Positions 45,937 through 55,880 of a DNA stretch of 64,000 bases are shown here, in pieces; position 1 is the stretch's first letter, and each line of letters opens with the position of its first letter. The translations under genes were made by a program, and so were the position numbers. Origin of the DNA: Plesiomonas sp051652165 (lineage in GTDB: Bacteria > Pseudomonadota > Gammaproteobacteria > Enterobacterales > CAMTGL01); NCBI RefSeq assembly GCF_051652165.1, contig NZ_JBOFTR010000004.1, positions 558,001 to 622,000 on the forward strand. The letters run 5' to 3'. A model generated the notes under the pieces. That model saw nothing but the letters and a program-made list of their open reading frames with translations, was not told the origin of the DNA and did no database searches.

Positions 45937-46857
45937 TCATCTGGCAAATATAGAGGGGATCTGTGTTAAGTTTTTATGTCTTAACGTATGTTGATACTGC
46001 CTAGCCCACGTTGCATACTGCGATTCACCTGTTTGCCCAAAACGTACTTCAAACCATAATAACGTGAGAAAATGACACCATGGCCGCCAATGTGCCATAT
46101 CCTCTAACAGTAGCGATTGTATTTGTTGATCTGGCAAATAGTATTGTAAAAACACGTGTAACTGTTCCACACTAAATTGGTTTGCATCACACAAAAAAAG
46201 CATTTCACATGCAAGAGCATTTACTGCGGCGTATTCCCAATCGATGAGTGCAAGCCCTGTTGATGTTAATACCATGTTAGCAGGGTGCAGATCGTGATGA
46301 GCTAGGATTGGCATGCTCAAACAAGGTGGTTTTTGTACTGAAAATGCGTTGTATAGTTGTTGTAAATCGGATGTTTTTCGTGACGATACTGTGTGTTGCC
46401 AGTACAAAGCTAAACGCTGCTTGATATCAAAGACAGGAACACTCTGTTTAAGCAACATTGGTGATAATGACAATGTGCAGTGATGGACAGCTTGAAGACA
46501 CGTTGCTAACTGCTGTAAACCCTGTTTATGTTGTAAATAATCAACAGGGCAAATATTACCGATAACCCACGTTAAAATACTCCACTGTGGGCTATCATAA
46601 AATAGTGTTGGTGCTCGATAGGCTGTATGGGGGTCTATGGCTAAATATCGCAACACTTGTTGCTCTTGAGTCCGACAAATCCCCAATTGTTTAGCATGCT
46701 CACCACCTCTACGCGCCACGAACAGAGTATTATTTTCAAGTCGGATCTGAAAACTGCCCCCAGATAAGCCCATCAATGGCACAACCGAACTAACTTTTAG
46801 GTTATGCCAGCAAGGTAAAGCAAGAATCTGCAATATGGGATCGTCGGTTATCAACAT
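45937..46857 (-). CDS. thiK: thiamine kinase-like phosphotransferase (ThiK/YcfN)
   Basis: 306 residues with an aminoglycoside-phosphotransferase/choline-kinase fold. The catalytic loop HHDLHPANMVL (about 195-205) and metal-binding IDWEYAAV (about 213-220) are intact. In E. coli the gene in this place phosphorylates thiamine for salvage; sequence identity appears moderate, so the substrate is inferred from synteny. Between ycfL and nagZ; E. coli has lpoB between ycfL and this gene, absent here. Confidence 0.78.
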   Translation of the reverse strand: MLITDDPILQILALPCWHNLKVSSVVPLMGLSGGSFQIRLENNTLFVARRGGEHAKQLGICRTQEQQVLRYLAIDPHTAYRAPTLFYDSPQWSILTWVIGNICPVDYLQHKQGLQQLATCLQAVHHCTLSLSPMLLKQSVPVFDIKQRLALYWQHTVSSRKTSDLQQLYNAFSVQKPPCLSMPILAHHDLHPANMVLTSTGLALIDWEYAAVNALACEMLFLCDANQFSVEQLHVFLQYYLPDQQIQSLLLEDMAHWRPWCHFLTLLWFEVRFGQTGESQYATWARQYQHTLRHKNLTQIPSIFAR

Positions 46858-46913
46858 ACCTTATCCATACCCGTTACCATATATGCCAGCCTAGAAAAAC
46901 GCACAGTGCAGAC

Positions 46914-47312
46914 TTATTTTTTGGTACGCACATATAACCGAAAATACTCTGCATTCAGATCGGTTGCCACTGCATGAATACGGCCAATCTCATTCGCTAA
47001 TACGGTTAATGTATGCCAAAGTGTGCTATCACTATCAATTTCCAGCCCCTGTGCGTTGTACCAGTAAAAACGGTACTCCAACAATTTCGCCGTTTTTTGT
47101 TGGTTTTTAATCACTACTTGTACAGTTAATCGCTGGTTTTTTTTAGTTGAATCAATACGCTCAACCTTAATGACATGGCTAGAGTCTGCATCTGCAACAA
47201 CGACTTGCTGTTGCTGATCGATCTTAAAACCAGAAGTTGTCGCTGTACAACCTGACAATACCACGCATGTCAATACAATTAACCCAACAAGTCGCCCAAA
47301 ACAACGTATCAA
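46914..47312 (-). CDS. ycfL: YcfL family lipoprotein
   Basis: 132 residues starting with TTG at 47312, which overlaps the hinT stop (TTGA) and has GGTGA upstream. Signal peptide with lipobox VLSGC (Cys about 22), then a beta-rich domain (VIKVERID, LLEYRFYWYNAQGLEID). An outer- or inner-membrane lipoprotein of unknown function, in the same place as E. coli ycfL. The longer reading frame up to 47411 lies inside hinT and is not expected to be used. Confidence 0.82.
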   Translation of the reverse strand: MIRCFGRLVGLIVLTCVVLSGCTATTSGFKIDQQQQVVVADADSSHVIKVERIDSTKKNQRLTVQVVIKNQQKTAKLLEYRFYWYNAQGLEIDSDSTLWHTLTVLANEIGRIHAVATDLNAEYFRLYVRTKK

Positions 47313-47674
47313 TGTGTATTCACCGTTGTACTTAATAGTGGCCCTAACACCTGCCCACCAACAAGGTGCATGTGGATATGATAAACCTCTTGCCCACCGT
47401 GACGATTGCAATTCATTATTAAACGATAGCCATCATCCGCAATACCTTCTGTTGATGCAATTTTAGCTGCAACAGTAATCATTCGGCCGAGTGCTTTTTC
47501 ATCTTCAATCGTCACATCATTGGTTGTTGCAATAAGGTGATTAGGTACAATTAAAATATGGGTTGGAGCTTGTGGATTTATATCACGAAATGCGGTAACT
47601 AACTCATCTTGATACACGACATCTGCCGGGATTTCACGACGAATAATTTTACTAAAAATAGTCTCTTCAGCCAT
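47309..47674 (-). CDS. hinT: HIT-family purine nucleoside phosphoramidase HinT
   Basis: 121 residues. The histidine triad is visible as HIHMHLVGG (about 98-106), and TIFSKIIRREIPADVVY begins the protein. It hydrolyses adenosine phosphoramidates and lysyl-AMP-like compounds. AAGGAG eight bases before the ATG. First gene of the hinT-ycfL-thiK-nagZ-ycfP series. Confidence 0.95.
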   Translation of the reverse strand: MAEETIFSKIIRREIPADVVYQDELVTAFRDINPQAPTHILIVPNHLIATTNDVTIEDEKALGRMITVAAKIASTEGIADDGYRLIMNCNRHGGQEVYHIHMHLVGGQVLGPLLSTTVNTH

Positions 47675-48028
47675 ATCTATACTCCTTTATTACGTTAGGC
47701 ACTGCGTACACTATATTGCTGACACTATTGTACTGCAACTGTAGTGATATTTAAAAATAACAATAATATACTCACAATATCATATCGTAAGGATCACCAT
47801 TTATAGCACACTACGAACATCCATTAAGTACATTCGCTTTATCATGTCATCACACAATATTAAAGCCACAAACCCCAAGTCACAAAAATGTATATATCTC
47901 GCAACATGATAACTATTTCGTTATCTGTCTCGAAAAAGAAATAACATATTGCAGTTATGATTTAACACCCAACGTCATTAGCCGATAGACCACATATTAG
48001 ACATTGATGTTACTCCTCTCTTTTTGCG
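47675..48028. other. intergenic region upstream of the chemoreceptor
   Basis: 354 bases between divergent hinT and the chemoreceptor gene. Contains the sigma-28-like promoter at 47962; nothing else recognised. Confidence 0.5.
47962..47988 (+). promoter_or_regulatory. candidate sigma-28 (FliA) promoter of the chemoreceptor gene
   Basis: TTAA-N15-GCCGATAG compares with the consensus TAAA-N15-GCCGATAA (two mismatches, exact spacing). It lies about 50 bases before the chemoreceptor start, a gene class usually under this flagellar sigma factor. Confidence 0.65.
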
Positions 48029-48040
48029 GTGTTGAATTTT

Positions 48041-50098
48041 ATGGATAAAAAAAATAACGCGTCAGTCATTCGCCATATGGCAATCAGTTTCATTGTTATT
48101 GTTGGTGCATTTATTGCTGCAAGTTTATTTTCACTCGATGTTGCTGGACGTTTAAAAGATAGTCTTGATGTTGTCATAAAAAAAGCCATTCCTGTTACAG
48201 ACACCTCATCAGAACTTACGCTTAATTTGCTGACAATGGATAATGCACTCACGGGTTTTATTGCAAATCAAAATGCCACATTGATTGCACATTATCAGCA
48301 AACATTTGATCTTGGTCATCAGCAATTTCGCCAACATATTGAATATCTCGATCAGTTGATTGACTCAACCTTGTCTGTAAAAACACTAGCTCTCGCGTCA
48401 ACTGAACACTCAGGTAATACACAACCTGTAGATGCTGAAAAGATTATGCAATTGAATCATCTTGAACAACGTTATTCTACGCTTGCGAGCACAACATTTA
48501 CCCGTTACGAACAGATACTTCAAGGCCGCCAGAACTTAAATCAAGCTGTTCAAGCGTTCCAAAATAAAAAGCTTGAATTACAATATGGGCTAAAAGCATT
48601 GATTGATAATAGTAATAATAATGTACTCAAATTAACCAGTGAGTCTTTTTTCAACAGCTTACGTGAAGTGGATAACACCACATCAGAGGCGTTGCTCACA
48701 AAGGATATTACAAGCATTGAAGCTGCTATCAAAAAAAATAAAATGAATGTTGTCCGACTCAATTACTCTTTTAAAGCACTCGCCACACAAGAGCCTATAT
48801 TGCACGAACGCTATGGTGAACTGTTTCAAGGTTTTTTAACTGATGCAGGGCGTAAAGATGGTGTTTTACAACAACATGATAACTTTACCCGCAGTGAATA
48901 TGCCGTCGATCAAGATATCACTGAATTATCTAAATTGATGAAAAGTGCATTAGCACTCCTACAAGCATTACGCCAACAATCTACTGAACAAGTGACAACG
49001 CTAACCGAGCAAGCCAATAATAACTATACTGGTGGTTTTTGGTTTTCTATCACAATTTCAACGATTGTTGTTCTACTTGCTACCCTTACAGGTTGGTTTT
49101 TAGCTCGTTCAATACGTAAACCAGTACACACTATTTTGCAAACACTGCATGATCTTGAATCAGGTAATATGACAAGTCGAATTAATACAATCTCTAACAA
49201 TGAGTTTGGTTTAATTGCTAATCATATCAATACAATGGCAACACGATTACACGATATCCTCGAACAAATTGGCCATGCATCAACACAATTATCACATGTC
49301 ACTTTACTTAATCAGGCTAACACAACCAATGCACATACCGCAGTAGAATCACAACGTGAACAAACAACCAGTGTCGCTACCGCAATGGCAGAAATGGAAC
49401 ACTCAGTAAAAGAGATCGCTCGCAGTGTTAACCACACGCTTGATCAAGTGCTCATACTCGAACAGACTGTGGTACAAAGTGATAGTTTAGTACAAAACAA
49501 CATCAGCACGAGCCAACAACTCTCTTCTCGGCTCACTCATACCTCCTCTGAAGTTAAGATAGTTGCCCAAATGAGTGAGCGAATCGGTTCAATTTTGGAC
49601 GTTATTCGCAGTATTGCCGATCAGACTAACTTGCTGGCGCTTAATGCCGCTATTGAAGCAGCCCGTGCCGGTGATATGGGCCGTGGTTTTGCCGTTGTAG
49701 CCGATGAAGTGCGTGTATTAGCAAAACGCACCACGGACTCAACCGGACAAATCGAAAAAATGATCACTGAATTACAAACCAGTACACATACTGCACTGAG
49801 CAATATGGATAACTGCCTTAATGATATGTCTTTGAGTGTCAATCAAACCAGCCAAACCGGTAATGCAATGAAAATTATTCTTGATGGGCTTGGCCAAATC
49901 AGCGATATGAACGCGCAAATAGCCAATGCAGCTACAGAACAAGAAGCCACATCAACAGATATTGCCCGCAATTTAGAAGAGATATTGCGTTTAGCTGATC
50001 AAAATTTTCACAGTATTGAAAAAATAGCGGGAAACAGTACTCAACTCGAAACTCTAGCTACTTCACAAGAACGGCTCGTTAAGCAATTTACACTATGA
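48041..50098 (+). CDS. methyl-accepting chemotaxis protein
   Basis: 685 residues from the ATG at 48041 (a GTG at 48029 is in frame). Membrane helix about 14-34; a mostly helical periplasmic sensor of roughly 290 residues, longer than the Tar type and possibly a helical-bimodular domain; second helix around 330-352 (FWFSITISTIVVLLATLTGWF). Then HAMP and the signalling hairpin with TNLLALNAAIEAARAG and FAVVADEVRVLA. No NWETF-type C-terminal pentapeptide, so it relies on other receptors for CheR/CheB tethering. The ligand is unknown. Confidence 0.92.
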   Translation: MDKKNNASVIRHMAISFIVIVGAFIAASLFSLDVAGRLKDSLDVVIKKAIPVTDTSSELTLNLLTMDNALTGFIANQNATLIAHYQQTFDLGHQQFRQHIEYLDQLIDSTLSVKTLALASTEHSGNTQPVDAEKIMQLNHLEQRYSTLASTTFTRYEQILQGRQNLNQAVQAFQNKKLELQYGLKALIDNSNNNVLKLTSESFFNSLREVDNTTSEALLTKDITSIEAAIKKNKMNVVRLNYSFKALATQEPILHERYGELFQGFLTDAGRKDGVLQQHDNFTRSEYAVDQDITELSKLMKSALALLQALRQQSTEQVTTLTEQANNNYTGGFWFSITISTIVVLLATLTGWFLARSIRKPVHTILQTLHDLESGNMTSRINTISNNEFGLIANHINTMATRLHDILEQIGHASTQLSHVTLLNQANTTNAHTAVESQREQTTSVATAMAEMEHSVKEIARSVNHTLDQVLILEQTVVQSDSLVQNNISTSQQLSSRLTHTSSEVKIVAQMSERIGSILDVIRSIADQTNLLALNAAIEAARAGDMGRGFAVVADEVRVLAKRTTDSTGQIEKMITELQTSTHTALSNMDNCLNDMSLSVNQTSQTGNAMKIILDGLGQISDMNAQIANAATEQEATSTDIARNLEEILRLADQNFHSIEKIAGNSTQLETLATSQERLVKQFTL

Positions 50099-50353
50099 TC
50101 TCATTTATATTACGATCTAATTTACATTGTGATTAACCTTTTACAAGGTATATGTAGACAACGATATGGGCACATAAATATACAGATCTCTTATTGATCA
50201 AATCACTCTCTTTCGGCATACACACCATGAATATGTGTATGTCGAACATCCCTTCAAAATAAACAACTTGTCATGTGGAAATTCGGTTACTGCTAATTCC
50301 CGTTACGAAACATTTCCAGTATAGTAAATAACCCACGCTGGAAGGATGAAGTG

Positions 50354-51703
50354 ATGACTAAGTTATTGATAAAAAATGCCACTATGGTCAATGAAGGCCG
50401 CCAAACACAAGGCGATATGCTCATTGAGCATGGCAGAATCAGCCATATTCACAGCAATATTTGTGCAGCAAATGGAATAGAAGTTATTGATGCTGCTGGT
50501 AAGCTGTTAATTCCTGGCATGATTGATGATCAGGTGCACTTTCGCGAGCCAGGCTTCCCTCTAAAAGGAACAATTGCCAGCGAGTCACGCGCTGCAGTTG
50601 CAGGTGGTGTTACCAGCTATATGGAAATGCCAAATGTCAATCCACAAACCACCAACCTGCAAGCACTCGAAGATAAATACTCACGGGCAGCACTCTCCTC
50701 TGTTGCAAACTTTAGCTTCTACCTCGGCGCAACTAACGATAACCTTGACGAAATTCGTCGCCTTGCACCAGAGCAAGCCTGTGGCGTTAAAATCTTTATG
50801 GGCGCATCAACGGGTAACATGTTGGTTGATAATGCAGATACTTTAGCGGCTATTTTTGCTGAAAGCCCTGTGCTAATTGCAACACACTGTGAAGATACTC
50901 CAACCATCAAGTTGCTAGAAGATGAGTATCGTACCCGTTATGGCGATAACATTCCTGCACATGAACATGGCTATATTCGTTCAACTCAGGCGTGTTTAAA
51001 ATCCTCGACTCTGGCTGTGGAACTGGCAAAAAAACACGGTACTCGCTTACATGTGTTACACATAACAACAAAAGAAGAGCTGGCGCTGTTTGAAGCGGCT
51101 CCCACATTAGAAGCATTACGCAACAAACAGATTACTGCCGAAGCTTGCGTCCATCATCTTTTTTTTAATGAGCAAGACTATGACCAATTAGGTCATCTGC
51201 TCAAATGTAATCCAGCAGTCAAAACACGTGCAGATCAGCTCGCCTTGCAAGATGCCGTACGTCAGGGTGTTATTGATATTATCGCTACCGATCACGCCCC
51301 CCATACATGGGATGAAAAGCAAAACACCTACTTTAATGCCCCATCAGGGTTGCCATTAGTTCAACACCCTTTGCTAGCACTGTTGGATCTGCATAAACAA
51401 GGTACATTAAGCCTTGAAATGTTAGTACAAAAAACAAGCCATGCTGTTGCTGAACGATTCCAACTGCAAGACAGAGGCTACCTTCGTGAAGGTTACTGGG
51501 CCGATTTAGTTTTAGTTGACCCAAATACACACTTTAGTGTGAATAAAGAGAATTTATTTTACCAATGCGGTTGGTCACCGTTTGAAGGTCACACTTTTCC
51601 TGCTCGCATAGATACTACTTTTGTCAATGGTCAAATTGTTTTCCGCAATGCAGCACATACCGGTGTACGCCCAGGTCAGCGTCTTAGCTTTAATCGCCGT
51701 TAA
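50354..51703 (+). CDS. class I dihydroorotase (or related cyclic amidohydrolase)
   Basis: 449 residues. It closes carbamoyl-aspartate to dihydroorotate in pyrimidine synthesis if the call is right. PGMIDDQVHFREPG holds the first metal His pair, KIFMGASTGN the carbamylated Lys, THCED and HVLHITT further His, and TDHAPHT the catalytic Asp. It is a long class I form, not the about 345-residue PyrC of E. coli. Allantoinase and hydantoinase are related, but HFREPG and MPNVNPQTTN favour dihydroorotase. The start is the ATG at 50354 with GGA upstream. Stands alone, with a terminator downstream. Confidence 0.82.
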   Translation: MTKLLIKNATMVNEGRQTQGDMLIEHGRISHIHSNICAANGIEVIDAAGKLLIPGMIDDQVHFREPGFPLKGTIASESRAAVAGGVTSYMEMPNVNPQTTNLQALEDKYSRAALSSVANFSFYLGATNDNLDEIRRLAPEQACGVKIFMGASTGNMLVDNADTLAAIFAESPVLIATHCEDTPTIKLLEDEYRTRYGDNIPAHEHGYIRSTQACLKSSTLAVELAKKHGTRLHVLHITTKEELALFEAAPTLEALRNKQITAEACVHHLFFNEQDYDQLGHLLKCNPAVKTRADQLALQDAVRQGVIDIIATDHAPHTWDEKQNTYFNAPSGLPLVQHPLLALLDLHKQGTLSLEMLVQKTSHAVAERFQLQDRGYLREGYWADLVLVDPNTHFSVNKENLFYQCGWSPFEGHTFPARIDTTFVNGQIVFRNAAHTGVRPGQRLSFNRR

Positions 51704-51784
51704 TTTTCGAAAAACAGTTAATTAAATTACCTAAAATCAGCACAAACACAAAACAACGAAAATAAAACGAAAAACATAAAAAAA

Positions 51785-51813
51785 GAAAAAGGGAGCAAAA
51801 GCTCCCTTTTTTG
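51785..51813. terminator. terminator between the dihydroorotase gene and ptsG
   Basis: AAAAAGGGAGC-AAAA-GCTCCCTTTTTT, strong and symmetrical, able to work for both convergent genes. Confidence 0.92.
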
Positions 51814-51874
51814 TACAAATACAACACTGATATAACTACGTTATCTATCAATAGATAACATTAAATAAACAACA

Positions 51875-53332
51875 TCAATTGCTGCTCATGTAGATATCCA
51901 TATCTGTTTTCAGGTTGTCTGACTTAGTACCAAAAATTGCTTGGACACCTGAACCTGCAACAACCACACCTGCAGCACCTAACTTCCTCAAGCCAGCTTG
52001 GTCAACTTTTGCTATATCAGCAACTCCTACACGTAAGCGAGTGATACAAGCATCTAGGCTGGTAATATTTTGCTTGCCACCAAACGCAGCAACCAATGCT
52101 TGCGCCATTTCTGAACCTGATGCAGTTGTACTTGCAGCTGTTTCATCTTCACGGCCTGGTGTTTTCAAATTCAATTTCACAATCGCGACACGGAAAACAA
52201 TGTAGTAAATTGCGGCATAAATTGGGCCAACAATAAAGAACATCCAACCATTTGTAGACAGGTGGTAGAACAAGCCAAAGTCAATTGCACCGTGTGAGAA
52301 TGTCATACCGTGCTTCATGCCCAGCAAAATCAGCAGAACATACGCTGAACCTGCCAACAGAGCATGAATGATATACAGCACAGGTGCAACAAACATGAAC
52401 GCAAATTCAATCGGCTCAGTAATACCAGTTAGGAATGAAGTCAGTGCCGCTGAAATCATGATACCGCCGATTTTTGCACGGTTTTCAGGTTTCGCAGTAT
52501 GCCACATGGCGATAGCCGCAGCAGGTAGCCCCCACATTTTAAACATATAGCCACCCGCCATGTTACCGGCAGTTGGATCACCCATCAGGTAACGCTGAAT
52601 TTCACCGGTAATCCACTTACCACCTTCAGCCAAACATGCAGGCTCTGCAGTAATAGCAGCAACAACTTTACTGTTGATAACACAGGTTTCACCGGCTTGA
52701 TAGAAGAACGGTACGTTCCAGATATGGTGTAAACCGAACGGAATCAGTGAACGCTCAACAACACCATAAATACCAAATGCCAAAGCCGGATTTTGGTGTA
52801 CAGCCCAGTTAGAGAATGCCTGAATAGCTGCACCTACCGGAGGCCATACCACAGACAAAATCACACCTAAACCAATACAACTAAACGCTGTAATAATAGG
52901 AACAAAACGCTTTCCGGCAAAAAAACCAAGATAATCAGGTAGTTGTATTCGATAGAAGCGGTTAAACATATATCCTGCTAACGCACCCGCCAGAATACCA
53001 CCGAGCACCCCCGTATCGATTTTCTCAACACCCATAACACCGGCCATTACAGTCAGTGTCGCGGCCATAACGCCATAACCAACTGTTGCAGCCAATGCAG
53101 CAACACCATCATTATTGGTAAAACCTAATGCTACACCAATAGCAAATAGCAACGGCATTTGGCCAAATACAGAACCACCTGCCTGCTCCATAATGTTAGA
53201 AACTATCTCTGGCAACCAACTAAAGTTAGCAGCACCAACACCGAGTAAAATACCCGCAACCGGTAAAACCGATACGGGTAACATCAACGCTTTACCTACT
53301 TTCTGTAGGCCAGCAAAGGCATCCTTTATCAT
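51875..53332 (-). CDS. ptsG: glucose-specific PTS enzyme IICB PtsG
   Basis: 485 residues. Takes up glucose and phosphorylates it with phosphate from EIIA-Glc. The IIC domain has about ten membrane segments, with GITEPIEFAFMFVAPVLY near the sugar site. The IIB domain follows a short linker, with phosphorylated C429 in LDACITRLRV. No fused IIA domain, so a separate crr product is needed. The length and N-terminus (MIKDAFAGLQKVGKALMLPVSVLP) fit glucose rather than GlcNAc permease. AGGAG lies 12 bases before the ATG. Confidence 0.94.
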   Translation of the reverse strand: MIKDAFAGLQKVGKALMLPVSVLPVAGILLGVGAANFSWLPEIVSNIMEQAGGSVFGQMPLLFAIGVALGFTNNDGVAALAATVGYGVMAATLTVMAGVMGVEKIDTGVLGGILAGALAGYMFNRFYRIQLPDYLGFFAGKRFVPIITAFSCIGLGVILSVVWPPVGAAIQAFSNWAVHQNPALAFGIYGVVERSLIPFGLHHIWNVPFFYQAGETCVINSKVVAAITAEPACLAEGGKWITGEIQRYLMGDPTAGNMAGGYMFKMWGLPAAAIAMWHTAKPENRAKIGGIMISAALTSFLTGITEPIEFAFMFVAPVLYIIHALLAGSAYVLLILLGMKHGMTFSHGAIDFGLFYHLSTNGWMFFIVGPIYAAIYYIVFRVAIVKLNLKTPGREDETAASTTASGSEMAQALVAAFGGKQNITSLDACITRLRVGVADIAKVDQAGLRKLGAAGVVVAGSGVQAIFGTKSDNLKTDMDIYMSSN

Positions 53333-54015
53333 GTGATTCTGTACTCCTGAGTGAGTTTATTATCGTTACATTTTTTGTTAGCCATTGATATGGCAAGTTA
53401 AAAGCTGTGTTGTAATCTAACGGTATAATAGAAAATAAAGTCGGCGTATTGTTTGACGACGGTCAGATTAAAACAAGCTCAAACAGCACTACGTATCATT
53501 TTTTTTAGCTAGATCACATCATCAACCTGCAAAAAAAACCAACTAGCATCACAAAATAAATATTTCAGATAACGAAGTAATTATTCAAGATAAAAAATGT
53601 TTTGTATACATGATAGAATGTGCAATTAAAATCTTTAAAAAGTAATTTATTTTAAGCTTTAAAGTAATGATTACAAAAAGAAGCGTAAAGTTATTTTTTT
53701 TTGTAAAAAAACAAATTCCTACACTTTTTCAACATAACTCTATGGTTAAGTGCATTGACAATATATTGAAAGTACAACTTCCTTTCTTTCATTAAGCATA
53801 ATATAGAGTTCACCAGCATGCGAACCTATCGGCACACTTAACCTCTAATACTTTACCCTTATAAAAACAGCTAAAAACTATAATGGCCTGTTTTTAATAC
53901 AAAAAAACCACATCGATTAAAACGCCCTACTGCGTAATTTAACCGTGTGGTTTTAATAAAAAGTCAAAACAATCAGCTTGAAAAAGAAACACAATGTAAC
54001 GTTAAGTTAAACAGC
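53333..54015. other. 683-base intergenic region between ptsG and tyrR
   Basis: AT-rich and without an ORF longer than about 15 codons. Contains the ptsG promoter region and the tyrR terminator at 53905-53957. I found no convincing Mlc, CRP or small-RNA signature, but it is the longest non-coding stretch in the window. Confidence 0.6.
53905..53957 (-). terminator. extended terminator hairpin of tyrR
   Basis: AAAACCACA / TGTGGTTTT outer arms, TTAAA / TTTAA middle arms and ACGC / GCGT inner arms build one long imperfect stem-loop. In the minus direction it ends in a run of seven T, about 60 bases after the tyrR stop. Confidence 0.75.
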
Positions 54016-55593
54016 TTACTTATCAAATTCATCGCTATGCTGTTTACCTAAACCATATTCTCGCAATTTATTTGCAATTGCAGTATGTGAAACGCCCAAG
54101 CGTCGAGCTAATTTACGTGTACTTGGATAACTTCTATACAACCGAGTCAATACCGAACGTTCAAAACGTTTAGTAATATCATCTAATGAGCCCATTAATT
54201 GATCATCTGCAACGTTTACTTCAGCCTCAAGCTCTGGAAGATCAATACATTGAGGTGTTATCATATGTCCATCAAGCTGACTCAATGCTCGGTAAATAGC
54301 ATTGCGTAACTGTCTAACATTTCCTGGCCATGTGTATTGTGTTAAAAATGGCATCAACTCAGGTACAACAATAGGTTGCTCAATCTGCATTTCATGAGCA
54401 ATCTGTACCATGAACATCATTGCTAATTCCGGAATATCTAACTGACGTTCCCGTAAAGGTGGAATTGTTAATGTTAGAACATTTAAACGGTAGTAAAGAT
54501 CTTCACGAAAAATACCTTTGTGTACTAAATCAAGTAAATTGTGCTGTGTTGAACAAATCACTCGAACATCAACACTCACCTCGTGATCTTCACCTACCCG
54601 CCGAAACGTACCATCATTGAGAAAACGCAATAATTTAGCCTGCATCTGAGATGACATTTCACCAATCTCATCTAAAAAAACAGTACCACCGTTTGCTTGT
54701 TCAAAAAAACCTTTTTTACTCTCCACGATGCCAGGATATGCGCCTGGTGCATGGCCAAACAACTCACTTTCAGCAACAGAATCAGGTAATGCTGCACAAT
54801 TTAAACCTAAAAATGGCTGGTTTCCACGCATACTTCGTAAATGACACGCACGTGCAAGCATCTCTTTTCCTGTTCCTGTCTCACCCTCTATTAATAAAGG
54901 CGCATCGAGCATAGAGAGTTTTTTTGCTTGCAGGACAATTTGCTTCATTTTTGGACTATAAGCCAAAATATGAGCGAAACTATCTTCATCATGCACATGT
55001 ATTGGCTTTAATTCATAATCTCGTTTTGCGGATGAACGCAACATGAGTACTGCACCTGCCAATAAAGGTTGCTGTGGATTATCATCATGCGTGATATACA
55101 CAGGAGTAAGATCCATCAAATACTCTTGCCCACGCACTTTGACATGTTCAGCAATACATGCAACCGGTTCATCTTGCTCAAACCAACGGTGAAAATGAAA
55201 ACCAGATAGTAGCGTTTGAATACTTTCATCATGTAGCTGCGTTTCACTCATCGCAAAAAGAGCTAACGCAGCATGATTAGCTAAGTCAATATGCCCTCGG
55301 ACATCTACTGAAAAAACAGGATCAGGAAGAGCATGAATGAGTGCCTTTAATTCAGTATGCTCACGTTCAACAGGCATAAAACGAACTTTACGTACATCAG
55401 TGACTCCGACTATTCGCCGAATTTCTGTCATCAAACTTCTAAAGTTTTCAAAATCAATTTCAGGGAAGCTAAGATAAATTCGCCCACAGATATCAATTTC
55501 AATACCACGAAGATCAATTCCTCGCCCTACCAGTAAATCAAGCAACTCACGTGTTAGCCCAACGCGATCTTCACAAAACACTTCCAGCCGCAT
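54016..55593 (-). CDS. tyrR: aromatic amino acid transcription regulator TyrR
   Basis: 525 residues. ACT domain (MRLEVFCEDRVGLTREL) and PAS domain in the N-terminal 190 residues, then AAA+ domain with Walker A GETGTGKE and FLDEIGEM, and a Fis-type helix-turn-helix (RKLARRLGVSHTAIANKL) at the end. Binds Tyr, Phe or Trp and controls aromatic synthesis and uptake genes. Start at 55593 by homology with AGGTAG upstream; an ATG at 55635 is in frame. Between HAP and KKGFF it has a short GAYPGIVE-like insertion that E. coli TyrR lacks. Confidence 0.93.
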   Translation of the reverse strand: MRLEVFCEDRVGLTRELLDLLVGRGIDLRGIEIDICGRIYLSFPEIDFENFRSLMTEIRRIVGVTDVRKVRFMPVEREHTELKALIHALPDPVFSVDVRGHIDLANHAALALFAMSETQLHDESIQTLLSGFHFHRWFEQDEPVACIAEHVKVRGQEYLMDLTPVYITHDDNPQQPLLAGAVLMLRSSAKRDYELKPIHVHDEDSFAHILAYSPKMKQIVLQAKKLSMLDAPLLIEGETGTGKEMLARACHLRSMRGNQPFLGLNCAALPDSVAESELFGHAPGAYPGIVESKKGFFEQANGGTVFLDEIGEMSSQMQAKLLRFLNDGTFRRVGEDHEVSVDVRVICSTQHNLLDLVHKGIFREDLYYRLNVLTLTIPPLRERQLDIPELAMMFMVQIAHEMQIEQPIVVPELMPFLTQYTWPGNVRQLRNAIYRALSQLDGHMITPQCIDLPELEAEVNVADDQLMGSLDDITKRFERSVLTRLYRSYPSTRKLARRLGVSHTAIANKLREYGLGKQHSDEFDK

Positions 55594-55880
55594 ATCTACC
55601 TGACCTTTACGATGTTTAGCTTCGTATATAGTCAATAATACCCCGCTATGTGCAGTAGATGAAGATACGTGTCATTATTTCTTGACAGAGATACCCCTAA
55701 CCAAAGAATGTCCACACTTAAGTGATAACAATAAATAGATAAACATCATATAGTTAGATACAGCATAGCTCTCAAACATAGTTACATATTTCTATCAAAG
55801 AACAGCAACAGTTACCTAATAAAATGCTATTTATTACGAATATTTAGATAAATTTAGTGTTAAAGAGAGCTTAAAACACC

